From Clostridia bacterium (lineage in GTDB: Bacteria > Bacillota_A > Clostridia > Oscillospirales > CAG-272): DNA of 64,000 nt. Every line of letters starts with the position of its first letter. Positions within the stretch are counted from its first letter, which is position 1. Made by a program: the position numbers and the translations under genes. Location of the stretch: NCBI GenBank assembly GCA_017501345.1, contig JAFVXC010000042.1, positions 62,001 through 126,000 of the forward strand, written 5' to 3'. The notes beneath the pieces are model-generated. The model saw nothing but the letters and a program-made list of their open reading frames with translations, did not search any database and was not told the origin of the DNA. This document shows positions 53,308-61,817 of this stretch, one piece after another.

Positions 53308-53336
53308 ATTATACAGTAGGCAGGTGAAAAAAACAA
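53308..53336 (-). promoter_or_regulatory. promoter of the rhamnosidase gene
   Basis: On the minus strand TTGTTT, 17 bases, TATAAT, about 65 bases before the start. The 53337-53472 part of the divergent spacer holds nothing recognisable. Confidence 0.6.
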
Positions 53337-53472
53337 CCCTTGTTTTTTCCAAAAAAGGGGATATTTTTCATTTTTGCCGTGTCGAATTGCACAGAATCTC
53401 ACCCGTTCGGGAACCCAAATCGGCAGATGTGTACAAAGTCACGAAAAACCAAAAAAAGTGACGCGAAAATGC

Positions 53473-53510
53473 TTGACTTTTTTACTTTAGTGTGTTATCA
53501 TACTAAAGTA
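53473..53510 (+). promoter_or_regulatory. his operon promoter with palindromic operator
   Basis: TTGACT (53473), 17 bases, TATCAT (53496-53501). A perfect 9-bp inverted repeat, TACTTTAGT (53483-53491) and ACTAAAGTA (53502-53510), brackets the -10, so a bound repressor would block RNA polymerase. The adjacent TrpR-family gene is the obvious candidate to bind it. Confidence 0.75.
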
Positions 53511-53568
53511 TTTTATTTTGAAAAAGTATATTCCCCATTGAACGATATATATAATGAGGAGAACAGAA

Positions 53569-53856
53569 ATGGATTTTCACGAAAACGAAGGCTACCGCCT
53601 GCTGGTAAAGGCGATTCTTTCCCTCGAAAACGAGAAGGACTGCGACGCATTTCTTGAGGATCTGCTCACGAAGAAGGAGCTTTCCGATATGGCACAGCGC
53701 ATCCTTGTTGCAAAGCGGCTTTCCGAGCAGGTGGTGTACAGCAAGATCGTTGAGGAAACGGGTGCAAGCACCGCGACGATCAGCCGTGTGAACCGTTGCT
53801 ACAATTACGGAACGGGTGGATACGGTGCGACGCTGGAGCGCATTAAAGAAGACTAA
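53569..53856 (+). CDS. TrpR-family regulator (YerC/YecD type), probable his repressor
   Basis: 95 residues from MDFHENEGYRLL. It matches the YerC/YecD branch of the TrpR family: AILSLENEKDCDAFLEDLLTK in two helices, then the helix-turn-helix KELSDMAQRILVAKRL and EETGASTATISRVNRCYNYGTGGY. The family is proposed to repress histidine biosynthesis in Firmicutes (HisR). Here it is the first gene of the his operon and lies behind a palindromic operator, which supports that role and autoregulation. The co-repressor is presumably histidine or a related compound, not shown here. RBS GAGGAG is seven bases before the ATG. Confidence 0.9.
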   Translation: MDFHENEGYRLLVKAILSLENEKDCDAFLEDLLTKKELSDMAQRILVAKRLSEQVVYSKIVEETGASTATISRVNRCYNYGTGGYGATLERIKED

Positions 53857-53879
53857 GAACCGAAACGAAAGAGGTATTT

Positions 53880-54998
53880 ATGAATTTACCGAAGGAGATA
53901 TTACGCAGCAATGAGGAGGCGGTGCTCCGTCTGCGTGCGCTTTATCACAGCTACGGATATACAAGATTTAAGGTCAGCAAGTTTGAGGAATACGACCTCT
54001 ACGCGCACAACAAGAGCTTTCTCGTTTGCGAAAATATTCTGACCTTTACCGATACGAACGGAAAGCTGATGGCGCTGAAGCCCGACGTGACGCTTTCAAT
54101 CGTCAAGAACGTCGGTGCGGAGGAGACTGCCACGCATAAGCTTTGCTACAGCGAAACGGTCTACCGTACCGCTGGCGGTGCGGAGGGCTTCCGCGAGATC
54201 GGGCAGACCGGGCTTGAGTGTATCGGAAGGATCGATCCCTACCTCACGGGTGAGGTTCTGATGCTGGCGGAAAAGAGCCTTTCATTGATCGGCGACCGCT
54301 ACGTGCTCGACCTCTCGCATATGGGCTTCCTGCTCGGACTGCTCGCGTCTGTCGGTGTTGAGGACCGCGACGTCGGAGCGGTGCTCGCTCTGATGGCAAA
54401 CAAGAATCTGCCGGGGCTTTCGGCGTTCCTCTCGGAGAGAGGGCTTGACGGATCGGCGCTCGCGGCTGTGACTTCTGTATATGAGCCTCTCAAGTCGGCG
54501 CTCCCGAAGCTTGCGGAGTATGTGCGCGGCGACAAAATGCAGGCGGCGTATGACGAGCTTCTCACGATCTCCCGTGTTGCGGAGGCTTGGGGCATCCTCG
54601 ATTCACTTTATCTTGATTTTTCGATCGCGGGAGACCGCAACTATTATGATGGCATCATCTTTCGCGGCTACGTCGACGGTATTCCCGAGGCGATCCTCCT
54701 CGGCGGACGGTATGATAGCCTGATTCGTAAGATGGGAAGGCGTGCCGAGGCGATCGGCTTTGCGGTCTATCCCGAATTGATCGATGCGCTTGATGCGCCC
54801 ACCGCACGGTATGACGTTGACGCGGTTCTGCTGTACGGAGACATAGACGACGTCGGAGACGTGATCGCGGCGGTGAATGCGCTTGAGGAGAGCGGCAGGA
54901 CGGTTCGTGCAGAGCGCGGTGAGACGACCGCAATGCGTTGCCGTGCACTTTACAAAATGCAGGGAAGGGAGGCAGTGCTCCTTGAAACAGTGGATTAA
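53880..54998 (+). CDS. hisZ: ATP phosphoribosyltransferase regulatory subunit HisZ
   Basis: 372 residues. A catalytically inactive histidyl-tRNA synthetase relative that pairs with short HisG and makes it responsive to histidine. Class II synthetase-like motifs: GYTRFKVSKFEEYDLY, LTFTDTNGKLMALKPDVTLSI in two parts, CYSETVYRT, and late GGRYDSLIRKMGRRAEAIGFAV. The C-terminal anticodon-binding domain is shortened. RBS AAAGAGG precedes the ATG. It overlaps hisG by 17 bases. Confidence 0.93.
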   Translation: MNLPKEILRSNEEAVLRLRALYHSYGYTRFKVSKFEEYDLYAHNKSFLVCENILTFTDTNGKLMALKPDVTLSIVKNVGAEETATHKLCYSETVYRTAGGAEGFREIGQTGLECIGRIDPYLTGEVLMLAEKSLSLIGDRYVLDLSHMGFLLGLLASVGVEDRDVGAVLALMANKNLPGLSAFLSERGLDGSALAAVTSVYEPLKSALPKLAEYVRGDKMQAAYDELLTISRVAEAWGILDSLYLDFSIAGDRNYYDGIIFRGYVDGIPEAILLGGRYDSLIRKMGRRAEAIGFAVYPELIDALDAPTARYDVDAVLLYGDIDDVGDVIAAVNALEESGRTVRAERGETTAMRCRALYKMQGREAVLLETVD

Positions 54999-55617
54999 CA
55001 TCGCCCTCCCGAAGGGCAGACTCGGTGAAAAGGCATACGGTATATTCGAGCAGGCGGGTTATGCTTGCCCCTCGATCAAGGAAGAGAACCGCAAGCTGAT
55101 CTTCGAAAATGAGGAGCTCGGCATCCGTTATTTCTGGGTGAAGCCCTCGGACGTCGTGATCTACGTCGAGAGAGGTGCCGCAGACGTCGGCATTGCGGGA
55201 AAGGACATCATTCTCGAGTATTCTCCCGACATTTACGAGCTCGCAGATCTCGGTATGGGTAAATGCCGTATGGCGGTTGCGTGTAAGAAGGATTTCCGTG
55301 ACGACAGAGAGCGGACGCTCCGTGTTGCAACGAAATTCCCGAATATTGCAAAGAAATTTTATGCGGGCAAGAGCCGAGAGATCGATATCATCAAGCTGAA
55401 CGGCTCGATCGAGCTTGCACCGATCCTCGGACTCTCCGACGTGATCGTCGATATCGTCGAGACGGGCAAGACCCTATACGAGAACGACCTTGAGCCGCGA
55501 GATACGATCGTACAGATCAGCGCGTGGCTCGTTGCGAACAAGGTCAGCTATAAATTCAAAAATCGAGAGATCATCCGTATGTGCGAGGAGATCAATAAAA
55601 TTCTTGAGAACGGATGA
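54982..55617 (+). CDS. hisG: ATP phosphoribosyltransferase, short form
   Basis: 211 residues from a TTG (reads KQWINIALPKGRLGEKAYG). First step of histidine synthesis, joining ATP and PRPP. Family marks: ALPKGRL, ADVGIAGKDIILEY, RVATKFPNIAKKFY, LNGSIELAPILGLSDVIVDIVETG. The C-terminal regulatory domain of long HisG is absent, consistent with HisZ. Start: GGGAGG lies nine bases before this TTG, inside hisZ; no ATG fits the conserved N-terminus. Confidence 0.95.
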   Translation: MKQWINIALPKGRLGEKAYGIFEQAGYACPSIKEENRKLIFENEELGIRYFWVKPSDVVIYVERGAADVGIAGKDIILEYSPDIYELADLGMGKCRMAVACKKDFRDDRERTLRVATKFPNIAKKFYAGKSREIDIIKLNGSIELAPILGLSDVIVDIVETGKTLYENDLEPRDTIVQISAWLVANKVSYKFKNREIIRMCEEINKILENG

Positions 55618-55630
55618 ACAGAGGTAGAAT

Positions 55631-56920
55631 ATGATTCGAATTTACGAATACGGCGAGGTGGCAAACGAAGAGATCTTCGCGCGCCCGAATGCTGATATCG
55701 ACGTTTCGGGAACCGTTTCGGAGATCATCGAAAACGTCAAAGCAAACGGAGATAAAGCACTTCTTGGGTACTGCGAAAAATTCGACAAGGTGACGCTCGA
55801 CTCTCTTGAGGTCACGGCGGAGGAGATCGACGAGGCATTCGCGTCCGTCGACGAGAAATTCCTCGACGTGATGAAGCGCGCGAAGGAGAATATCTACGCG
55901 TTCCATAAGCGGCAGGTGCGGAACAGCTTCGTGATCGAGGACAGAGACGGTATCGTTCTCGGACAGAAGGTGATGCCGATCGAGCGCGTCGGACTTTACG
56001 TGCCCGGCGGAACGGCGGCGTATCCCTCGTCGGTCTTGATGAACTCGGTGCCCGCCAAGATCGCGGGATGCGAAATGATCGTGATGGTGACTCCCCCCGG
56101 CAAGGACGGCAAGGTCAATCCCGTCATCCTTGCGGCGGCGAAGATCGCGGGCGTTGACCGCATCTTCAAGGTGGGTGGTGCACAGGCAGTTGCGGCGCTC
56201 GCGTACGGAACCGAGAGCGTTCCGCGTGTCGACAAGATCGTCGGCCCCGGAAACGCCTTCGTCGCAGAGGCAAAGAAGCAGGTGTTCGGCAGAGTTGCGA
56301 TCGATATGATCGCAGGTCCGAGCGAGATCCTCGTCGTAGCGGACGGAAAGTGTGACCCCGAGGTGGTCGCCGCTGATCTTCTCTCGCAGGCAGAGCACGA
56401 CAGAATGGCGTCGGCGGTGCTCGTCACCGATTCGATGGCACTCGCTAAGGGCGTCAGCGATGCGCTTGAACGGCAGATCCCGATGCTCGAGCGAGCAGAG
56501 ATCGCGCGCACGTCGATCGACCGTAACGGCAAGATCATCGTTGCGAAGGATCTCGATCTCGCGATCGACGTCGCGAATGAGATCGCTCCCGAGCATCTTG
56601 AGCTTTGTGTCGACAACCCGTTTGACTATCTTTCGAGGATCCGCCACGCAGGCTCGATCTTTATGGGCAGAAATTGCCCCGAGGCGCTCGGTGATTATTT
56701 CGCGGGACCGAACCATACGCTTCCGACGAGCGGAACGGCAAGATTTTCGAGCCCCCTGTCGGTGGACGATTTCGTAAAGAAGTCGCAGTTTACCTATTAC
56801 ACTGAGGAAGCCCTCGCAGCGGTCGCCGAGGACGTAGCGTACTTCGCACGCAAGGAAGGGCTGACCGCACACGCCGAAAGTGCAGTTGTGCGCGGCAAGA
56901 GAAGGAAGGACACGAAGTGA
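55631..56920 (+). CDS. hisD: histidinol dehydrogenase
   Basis: 429 residues. A zinc enzyme that oxidises L-histidinol to histidine in two steps. Seen: VPGGTAAYPSSVLMN; GGAQAVAALAYGTESVPRVDKIVGPGN in two parts; AGPSEILVVAD; LLSQAEHD with zinc ligands; NHTLPTSGTARF. RBS AGAGGTAGAAT precedes the ATG. Its TGA overlaps the hisC GTG. Confidence 0.97.
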   Translation: MIRIYEYGEVANEEIFARPNADIDVSGTVSEIIENVKANGDKALLGYCEKFDKVTLDSLEVTAEEIDEAFASVDEKFLDVMKRAKENIYAFHKRQVRNSFVIEDRDGIVLGQKVMPIERVGLYVPGGTAAYPSSVLMNSVPAKIAGCEMIVMVTPPGKDGKVNPVILAAAKIAGVDRIFKVGGAQAVAALAYGTESVPRVDKIVGPGNAFVAEAKKQVFGRVAIDMIAGPSEILVVADGKCDPEVVAADLLSQAEHDRMASAVLVTDSMALAKGVSDALERQIPMLERAEIARTSIDRNGKIIVAKDLDLAIDVANEIAPEHLELCVDNPFDYLSRIRHAGSIFMGRNCPEALGDYFAGPNHTLPTSGTARFSSPLSVDDFVKKSQFTYYTEEALAAVAEDVAYFARKEGLTAHAESAVVRGKRRKDTK

Positions 56921-58002
56921 GCCGTTTTTTGAACGAACGATACGCGGCGCTCGAGGCATATACCCCCGGAGAGCAGCCGCGTGACAAGAAATACATCAAG
57001 TTGAATACGAACGAATCGCCCTTCCCGCCGTCCGCTGGTGTGATCGCGGCGCTGAGCGGAAGCGAGGTCGCAGATCTGAGGCTTTATCCCGATCCCGAAT
57101 GTAAGGCTTTGAAGGGAAAGCTCAGCGAACTTTTTGGGTACGGTGCCGAGAACATCTTCGTGTCGAACGGCTCGGACGATATCCTGAACTTCGCTTTTAT
57201 GGCGTTTTTCGATTTGGGTGTGCGTTTTCCCGATATATCCTACGGATTTTATAAGGTTTACGCCGATCTTCACGGTGTTCCGTACGAGACCGTACCGCTC
57301 AGAGATGATTTCCGCGTTGCGGTCGGGGATTATATCGGTTGTGAACAGAATGTCGTGATCGCGAATCCGAACGCACCGACGGGGCTTTGCCTTTCGAGGG
57401 ACGAGGTTGAACAGATCGTTCGGTCGAACCCGGATCGCGTTGTTCTGATTGACGAGGCATACGTCGATTTCGGTGGTGAAAGCGCGATCCCGCTTGTTAA
57501 GAAATACGACAACCTTCTCGTTGTCAGAACCTTCTCGAAGTCGGCGTCTCTTGCGGGCGGACGGCTTGGCTTTGCGGTGGCGAGCGAGGGACTGATCAGA
57601 GATCTTGAGAAGATCAAATATTCGACGAATCCGTACAGCCTGAATCGCCTGACCCTGCTTGCGGGTGAAAGAACGGTGGACGACGCGGATTATTACCGCG
57701 AAAACTGCCGCATCATTGCGGAGAACCGTGATTATACCATCAGAGAGCTTCGCCGCCTCGGCTTTACGGTGACCGATTCCAAGGCGAACTTCGTATTCGC
57801 GGAATCGCCCGACGTGGATGGCGAAACGCTGTATTACGAGCTCCGCGAGCGTGGTATCCTTGTCCGCTTCTTCGGCAAGGGTAGGATCAAAAATTATAAC
57901 CGTATTACAGTCGGTACACGCGCCGATATGGACGCGCTGCTGAAGGCGATCGAGGAGATACGAGGGGAGATGATCCGAGGCTCTGCCTCGGGCTCCGCAT
58001 AA
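56917..58002 (+). CDS. hisC: histidinol-phosphate aminotransferase
   Basis: 361 residues from a GTG. PLP enzyme converting imidazole acetol phosphate to histidinol phosphate. Seen: KLNTNESPFPPS; NPNAPTGLCLS; VLIDEAYVDFGG; the PLP lysine in RTFSKSASLAGGRLG; and NPYSLNRL. The last ~10 residues (RGSASGSA region) and the stop codon are encoded by the first two hairpins of the composite repeat (57975 onward), so the repeat has supplied the C-terminus. RBS GAAGGAAGGA lies in hisD. Confidence 0.96.
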   Translation: MSRFLNERYAALEAYTPGEQPRDKKYIKLNTNESPFPPSAGVIAALSGSEVADLRLYPDPECKALKGKLSELFGYGAENIFVSNGSDDILNFAFMAFFDLGVRFPDISYGFYKVYADLHGVPYETVPLRDDFRVAVGDYIGCEQNVVIANPNAPTGLCLSRDEVEQIVRSNPDRVVLIDEAYVDFGGESAIPLVKKYDNLLVVRTFSKSASLAGGRLGFAVASEGLIRDLEKIKYSTNPYSLNRLTLLAGERTVDDADYYRENCRIIAENRDYTIRELRRLGFTVTDSKANFVFAESPDVDGETLYYELRERGILVRFFGKGRIKNYNRITVGTRADMDALLKAIEEIRGEMIRGSASGSA

Positions 58003-58143
58003 GAAACTTTTTCCAAAAAGTTTCTTATGAATCTTCAAAAACCTTTCAGGCAAAAAAATATTTTCTTTGAGAAAAGTTCTTGAAGTTCTCAGAAACTTCT
58101 TTCAAGAAGTTTTTGAGTAGGGGTGCGGGGGCAACGCCCCTGC
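57975..58143. repeat. composite double stem-loop repeat, copy 4 (inside the his operon)
   Basis: Outer hairpin CCGAGGC-TCT-GCCTCGG (57975-57991, within hisC). Inner hairpin CATAAGAAACTTTTT / AAAAAGTTTCTTATG (57998-58029, containing the hisC stop). Linker of about 58 bases. Inner hairpin CTCAGAAACTTCTT / AAGAAGTTTTTGAG (58088-58117). Outer hairpin GCGGGGGC-AAC-GCCCCTGC (58125-58143, with a G-U pair). It lies 26 bases before hisB. As the operon continues, it must be read through or spliced around by RNA structure. Confidence 0.85.
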
Positions 58144-58168
58144 AAATACAAAAAAGGAGGCGTTCAAA

Positions 58169-58759
58169 GTGAGAACAGCCGAGATCAAAAGAACCACGAA
58201 GGAAACCGATATCCGGCTTTCCCTTTCACTCGACGGAACGGGAAAGGGAGAAATTAAGACGGGAGTCGGCTTCCTTGACCATATGCTGACGCTTTTTGCG
58301 TCGCACGGCAGATTTGACCTCACCGTAAGGTGCAATGGCGACACTGAGGTGGACGATCACCATAGCGTTGAGGACATTGCGATCTGTCTCGGGCAGGCGC
58401 TCCGTGAGGCACTCGGGGACTGCAAGGGCATCAATCGCTACGGCAGTATGCTTCTTCCGATGGACGAGGCACTCGTCCGCGTTGTGATCGATGTGTCGGG
58501 CAGACCCTATCTCGCTTACCGTATGGATATTCCGACCGAGAAGGTGGGCAGCTTTGACACCGAGCTCGTTGAGGAATTTCTCCTTGGCTTCGTGCGTTCG
58601 GCAGGTATTACCTTGCACGTCGCACAGCTTGACGGAAGCAATTCCCACCATATCATCGAGGGACTGTTCAAAGCGCTCGGACGCGCACTCCGTGGGGCGG
58701 TGCGACTCGATCCCGACCGTGCGGATGAGATCCCTTCGACCAAGGGGAGCCTTTTATGA
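58169..58759 (+). CDS. hisB: imidazoleglycerol-phosphate dehydratase
   Basis: 196 residues from a GTG; single-domain form without a phosphatase. Family marks: GVGFLDHMLTLFASHGRFDL, DDHHSVEDIAICLGQAL with metal-binding His, and SNSHHIIEGLFKALGRAL. The phosphatase step of the pathway has no gene in this operon. RBS AAAAGGAGG lies about 10 bases upstream, just after the composite repeat. Its stop overlaps hisH (ATGA). Confidence 0.96.
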   Translation: MRTAEIKRTTKETDIRLSLSLDGTGKGEIKTGVGFLDHMLTLFASHGRFDLTVRCNGDTEVDDHHSVEDIAICLGQALREALGDCKGINRYGSMLLPMDEALVRVVIDVSGRPYLAYRMDIPTEKVGSFDTELVEEFLLGFVRSAGITLHVAQLDGSNSHHIIEGLFKALGRALRGAVRLDPDRADEIPSTKGSLL

Positions 58760-59400
58760 TAGCAATTATTGATTACGGAGTCGGGAATCTCTTTTCGCTG
58801 AGGAGCTCCTTTGCGGCGATCGGCGCGGAGGCGGTTGTGACGAGTGACGAAGCGGTCATTCGCTCCTGTGACCGTTTGATTCTCCCCGGTGTCGGCGCAT
58901 TTGAGGATGCCGCACGAAAGCTCCGCGAATCGGGGCTTGACAAGGTCGTGCTGCGCGAGGCGGCGGCGGGAAAGCCGCTCCTCGGCATCTGCCTCGGAAT
59001 GCAGATGCTGTTTCAGCAGAGCTACGAATACGGCTGTCACGAGGGGCTCGGACTCATCCCCGGTGCGGTGCGTCCGATCAAGGAGGTACACGACAGAGAG
59101 GGCACTTCGCTGAAGATCCCGCATATTGGCTGGAACGCACTGTCCTTCGGTGGCAAGAAGAGCCCTCTTTGGAAATATATCAAGGAGGGGGACTACGTGT
59201 ATTTCGTCCATTCCTTCTATGGCGCAGACTGCGACGAATCGGTCATTGCATCGACCGAATACGGCGGAACGCTGACGGCGGCGGTTGCGCGTGGGAACGT
59301 ATACGGAACGCAGTTCCACCCCGAGAAGAGCGGAAAGGTCGGACTTGCGATCCTGCGCGCATTCTGTGAAATCGAGCAAGGAGGGGTGACGGAATGCTGA
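58756..59400 (+). CDS. hisH: imidazole glycerol phosphate synthase, glutaminase subunit
   Basis: 214 residues. Supplies ammonia from glutamine to HisF. Seen: IIDYGVGNLFSLRSSF; oxyanion/nucleophile GICLGMQMLF with the catalytic Cys; and QFHPEKSGKVGL with the catalytic His and Glu. Overlaps hisB by four bases and hisA by seven. Confidence 0.96.
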   Translation: MIAIIDYGVGNLFSLRSSFAAIGAEAVVTSDEAVIRSCDRLILPGVGAFEDAARKLRESGLDKVVLREAAAGKPLLGICLGMQMLFQQSYEYGCHEGLGLIPGAVRPIKEVHDREGTSLKIPHIGWNALSFGGKKSPLWKYIKEGDYVYFVHSFYGADCDESVIASTEYGGTLTAAVARGNVYGTQFHPEKSGKVGLAILRAFCEIEQGGVTEC

Positions 59401-60122
59401 AGCTATTTCCTGCGATCGATCTGATCGGCGGACAAGCGGTCAGGCTTGTCAAGGGAGACTATAGTCAAATGACGGTTTACAGCAGCGATCCCGCGGGGGT
59501 CGCAGAGGGCTTCCGCCGATCGGGCGCGGAATGCCTCCACCTCGTAGACCTTGAGGGCGCGAGAGACGGCAACACGCCGAACCTCGAAACGGTAAAGGAG
59601 ATCATCAGACGCTCCGACCTCTTCACAGAGATCGGCGGCGGCATCCGAAACGAGGAGACGGTAAAGACCTACCTCGACGCAGGTGCGGGGCGTGTCATTC
59701 TCGGCACGGCAGCCTTGAAGGATCCCGAATTCCTCGACCGGATGCTCGACAAATACAAAGAGAAAATTGCAGTCGGCGTTGATTTCCGCGACGGTAAGGT
59801 CGCGGTCAAGGGCTGGCTTGAATTATCGGACGTTTCGTGCTTTGATTTCTGCGAAAGCCTTGAAAGACGGGGCGTTCGGACGGTGATCTGCACCGATATT
59901 TCAAAGGACGGACTCCTCGGCGGCACGAATATTGATCTTTATCGTGAGATGGTCGGGAAATTTTCGATGGATCTCACGGCGTCGGGCGGTGTTTCAACCC
60001 TCGACGACGTCAAAAAGCTGTGCGATATGGGCATCTACGGCGCGATCCTCGGAAAGGCGCTCTATACGGGAATGCTCGATCTCGGTGAAGCCGTCGCACT
60101 TGTACAGGAGGGAAGCATATGA
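59394..60122 (+). CDS. hisA: ProFAR isomerase (HisA)
   Basis: 242 residues, a TIM barrel. Seen: FPAIDLIGGQAVRLVKGDY with the catalytic Asp; ETVKEIIRRSDLFTEIGGGIR in two parts; and VICTDISKDGLLGGTNI with the second catalytic Asp. RBS AGGAGGGG lies in hisH. It overlaps hisF by four bases (ATGA). Confidence 0.96.
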   Translation: MLKLFPAIDLIGGQAVRLVKGDYSQMTVYSSDPAGVAEGFRRSGAECLHLVDLEGARDGNTPNLETVKEIIRRSDLFTEIGGGIRNEETVKTYLDAGAGRVILGTAALKDPEFLDRMLDKYKEKIAVGVDFRDGKVAVKGWLELSDVSCFDFCESLERRGVRTVICTDISKDGLLGGTNIDLYREMVGKFSMDLTASGGVSTLDDVKKLCDMGIYGAILGKALYTGMLDLGEAVALVQEGSI

Positions 60123-60877
60123 TTACAAAGCGAATCATTCCTTGCCTTGACGTGAAGAACGGCAGAGTCGTGAAGGGTGTAAATTTCCTCGGGCTTGCCG
60201 ATGTTTCATCGCCTGTGAAGCTTGCGGAGTTTTACAGCGAATGCGGCGCAGATGAGCTTGTATTTTACGATATCACTGCCTCTGCAGAGGGGCGCGCACT
60301 CTTTACCGACATCCTCTGCGAGGTCGCGAGCAAGATCTTCATTCCCCTGACGGTCGGCGGTGGCATCAATACGCTCGACGATTTCGACCGCGTCCTGAAG
60401 TGCGGTGCAGATAAGGTCAGCGTCAATTCGGGTGCGATCCGCAACCCCTCGCTGATCGGCGAGGCGGCGCGTCGCTACGGTGATCAGTGCGTGGTGCTGT
60501 CGGTCGATGTGAAGCGCGTGGACGGCGTTTTCCGCGTATTCGCGAAGGGCGGCAGAGAGAATACGGGGCTTGACGCGCTCGAATGGATCAAAAACGGTGT
60601 TCGGGCAGGTGCCGGAGAGATCGTGCTGAACAGCATCGACACCGACGGCGTGAAGGAGGGCTTTGACCTTGAAATGCTCGAGGCGGTCTGTAATATTGTG
60701 GACGTACCCGTGATTGCATCGGGCGGCGCAGGGAAGAAGGAGGACTTTGAGGTTCTCTTCAAGACTCTCCCGAAGGTTGACGCGGGACTTGCCGCATCGA
60801 TCTTCCACTTCGGAGAGGTCGACATCGATGACCTGAAGCGCGAGCTTTCCGCGAAGGGAATCCCGATGCGGATCTGA
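60119..60877 (+). CDS. hisF: imidazole glycerol phosphate synthase, cyclase subunit
   Basis: 252 residues, a TIM barrel with HisF marks: IIPCLDVKNGRVVKGVNF with catalytic Asp; DITASAEGR; PLTVGGGINTLDD; VSVNSGAIRNPSLI; LNSIDTDGVKEGFD with the second Asp; and ASGGAGKKEDF. It closes the imidazole ring with ammonia from HisH and releases AICAR. RBS AGGAGGGA is in hisA. Confidence 0.97.
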   Translation: MITKRIIPCLDVKNGRVVKGVNFLGLADVSSPVKLAEFYSECGADELVFYDITASAEGRALFTDILCEVASKIFIPLTVGGGINTLDDFDRVLKCGADKVSVNSGAIRNPSLIGEAARRYGDQCVVLSVDVKRVDGVFRVFAKGGRENTGLDALEWIKNGVRAGAGEIVLNSIDTDGVKEGFDLEMLEAVCNIVDVPVIASGGAGKKEDFEVLFKTLPKVDAGLAASIFHFGEVDIDDLKRELSAKGIPMRI

Positions 60878-60913
60878 GACGGTAATAATTATTAAGGGAA
60901 GGCATATGAAGAA

Positions 60914-61561
60914 ATGATTACGATTGACGAACTGAAATTCGGCAAGGACGGTCTGATCCCCGCAGTTGTGGTGGATGCCGAATCGAAAAAGGTACTGACC
61001 GTCGCGTATATGAACCGCGAATCGCTGGAGATCAGCATCCGCGAGGAAATGACCTGCTTCTGGTCCAGGTCACGGCAGGAGCTTTGGCGCAAGGGCGAGA
61101 CCTCGGGCAACCGTCAGCACATCGTGCGCATCGAGACCGACTGCGACAGAGACGCTCTGACCGTCGTCGTCTTTAAGGACGGCCCCGCCTGCCATACGGG
61201 CACCGATTCGTGCTTCAACGACTCGGTCTTTGAAAGCGATACCCTGCACGACTTCTCGCTTGACGCCCTGATGGAGGTCATCCGCGGCAGAAAGCTCGAT
61301 CCGAAGGAGGGCTCGTACACGACCTACCTCTTTAATAAGGGAATCGACAAGATCCTGAAAAAGGTCGGCGAGGAGTGTACCGAGGTCATCATTGCGGGTA
61401 AGGCAGACGACAAAAAGGAAACTGTCTATGAGATCGCAGACCTCGTCTACCATGTGATGGTACTGATGATCGAAATGGGCATCTCGATCGACGACGTGAT
61501 GAAGGAGCTTGCCTCCCGCCACGTCATTGACCATAAGGTCAAGCAGGAAAAGATGACTTGA
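60914..61561 (+). CDS. hisI: bifunctional phosphoribosyl-AMP cyclohydrolase / phosphoribosyl-ATP pyrophosphatase
   Basis: 215 residues, a HisI-HisE fusion that carries out steps 3 and 2. N-terminal HisI (about 1-115): LTVAYMNRESLE, TCFWSRSRQELWRKGETSGN, and metal ligands in DCDRDAL and GPACHTGTDSCF. C-terminal HisE (about 120-205): SYTTYLFNKGIDKILKKVGEECTEVIIA in two parts, and EIADLVYHVMVLM. A three-codon frame ATG-AAG-AAA-TGA (60906-60917) directly before overlaps the start by four bases and sits behind AAGGGAAGG. Last his gene; a composite repeat follows. Confidence 0.96.
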   Translation: MITIDELKFGKDGLIPAVVVDAESKKVLTVAYMNRESLEISIREEMTCFWSRSRQELWRKGETSGNRQHIVRIETDCDRDALTVVVFKDGPACHTGTDSCFNDSVFESDTLHDFSLDALMEVIRGRKLDPKEGSYTTYLFNKGIDKILKKVGEECTEVIIAGKADDKKETVYEIADLVYHVMVLMIEMGISIDDVMKELASRHVIDHKVKQEKMT

Positions 61562-61566
61562 TGCAT

Positions 61567-61780
61567 TGGGGGCGCTGCTCCCATACCCCCGTTCAGAAAC
61601 TTCTTGAAAGAAGTTTCTGAAAACTTCAAGAACTTTCCCCAAGAAAAATTTAATTTTTGCCCGAAAGGTTTTTGAAAGTCAAGAAAACTTTTCTCTAAAA
61701 AATTTTGTTATAAAAGTTTTTGGGATCCTTAAGGACTTTTTTCAAAAAGTCCTTAAGCGGAGCCCGAGGCAGAGCCTCGG
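61567..61780. repeat. composite double stem-loop repeat, copy 5 (his operon - serC)
   Basis: Outer hairpin TGGGGGC-GCT-GCTCCCA (61567-61583). Inner hairpin TTCAGAAACTTCTT / AAGAAGTTTCTGAA (61592-61621). Linker of about 105 bases, AT-rich. Inner hairpin CTTAAGGACTTTTT / AAAAAGTCCTTAAG (61728-61757). Outer hairpin CCGAGGC-AGA-GCCTCGG (61764-61780). It fills nearly the entire hisI-serC spacer and would terminate or process the his transcript. Confidence 0.85.
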
Positions 61781-61817
61781 AATGAAAGCAGACAATACAA
61801 CAAAGGAGATATATATT

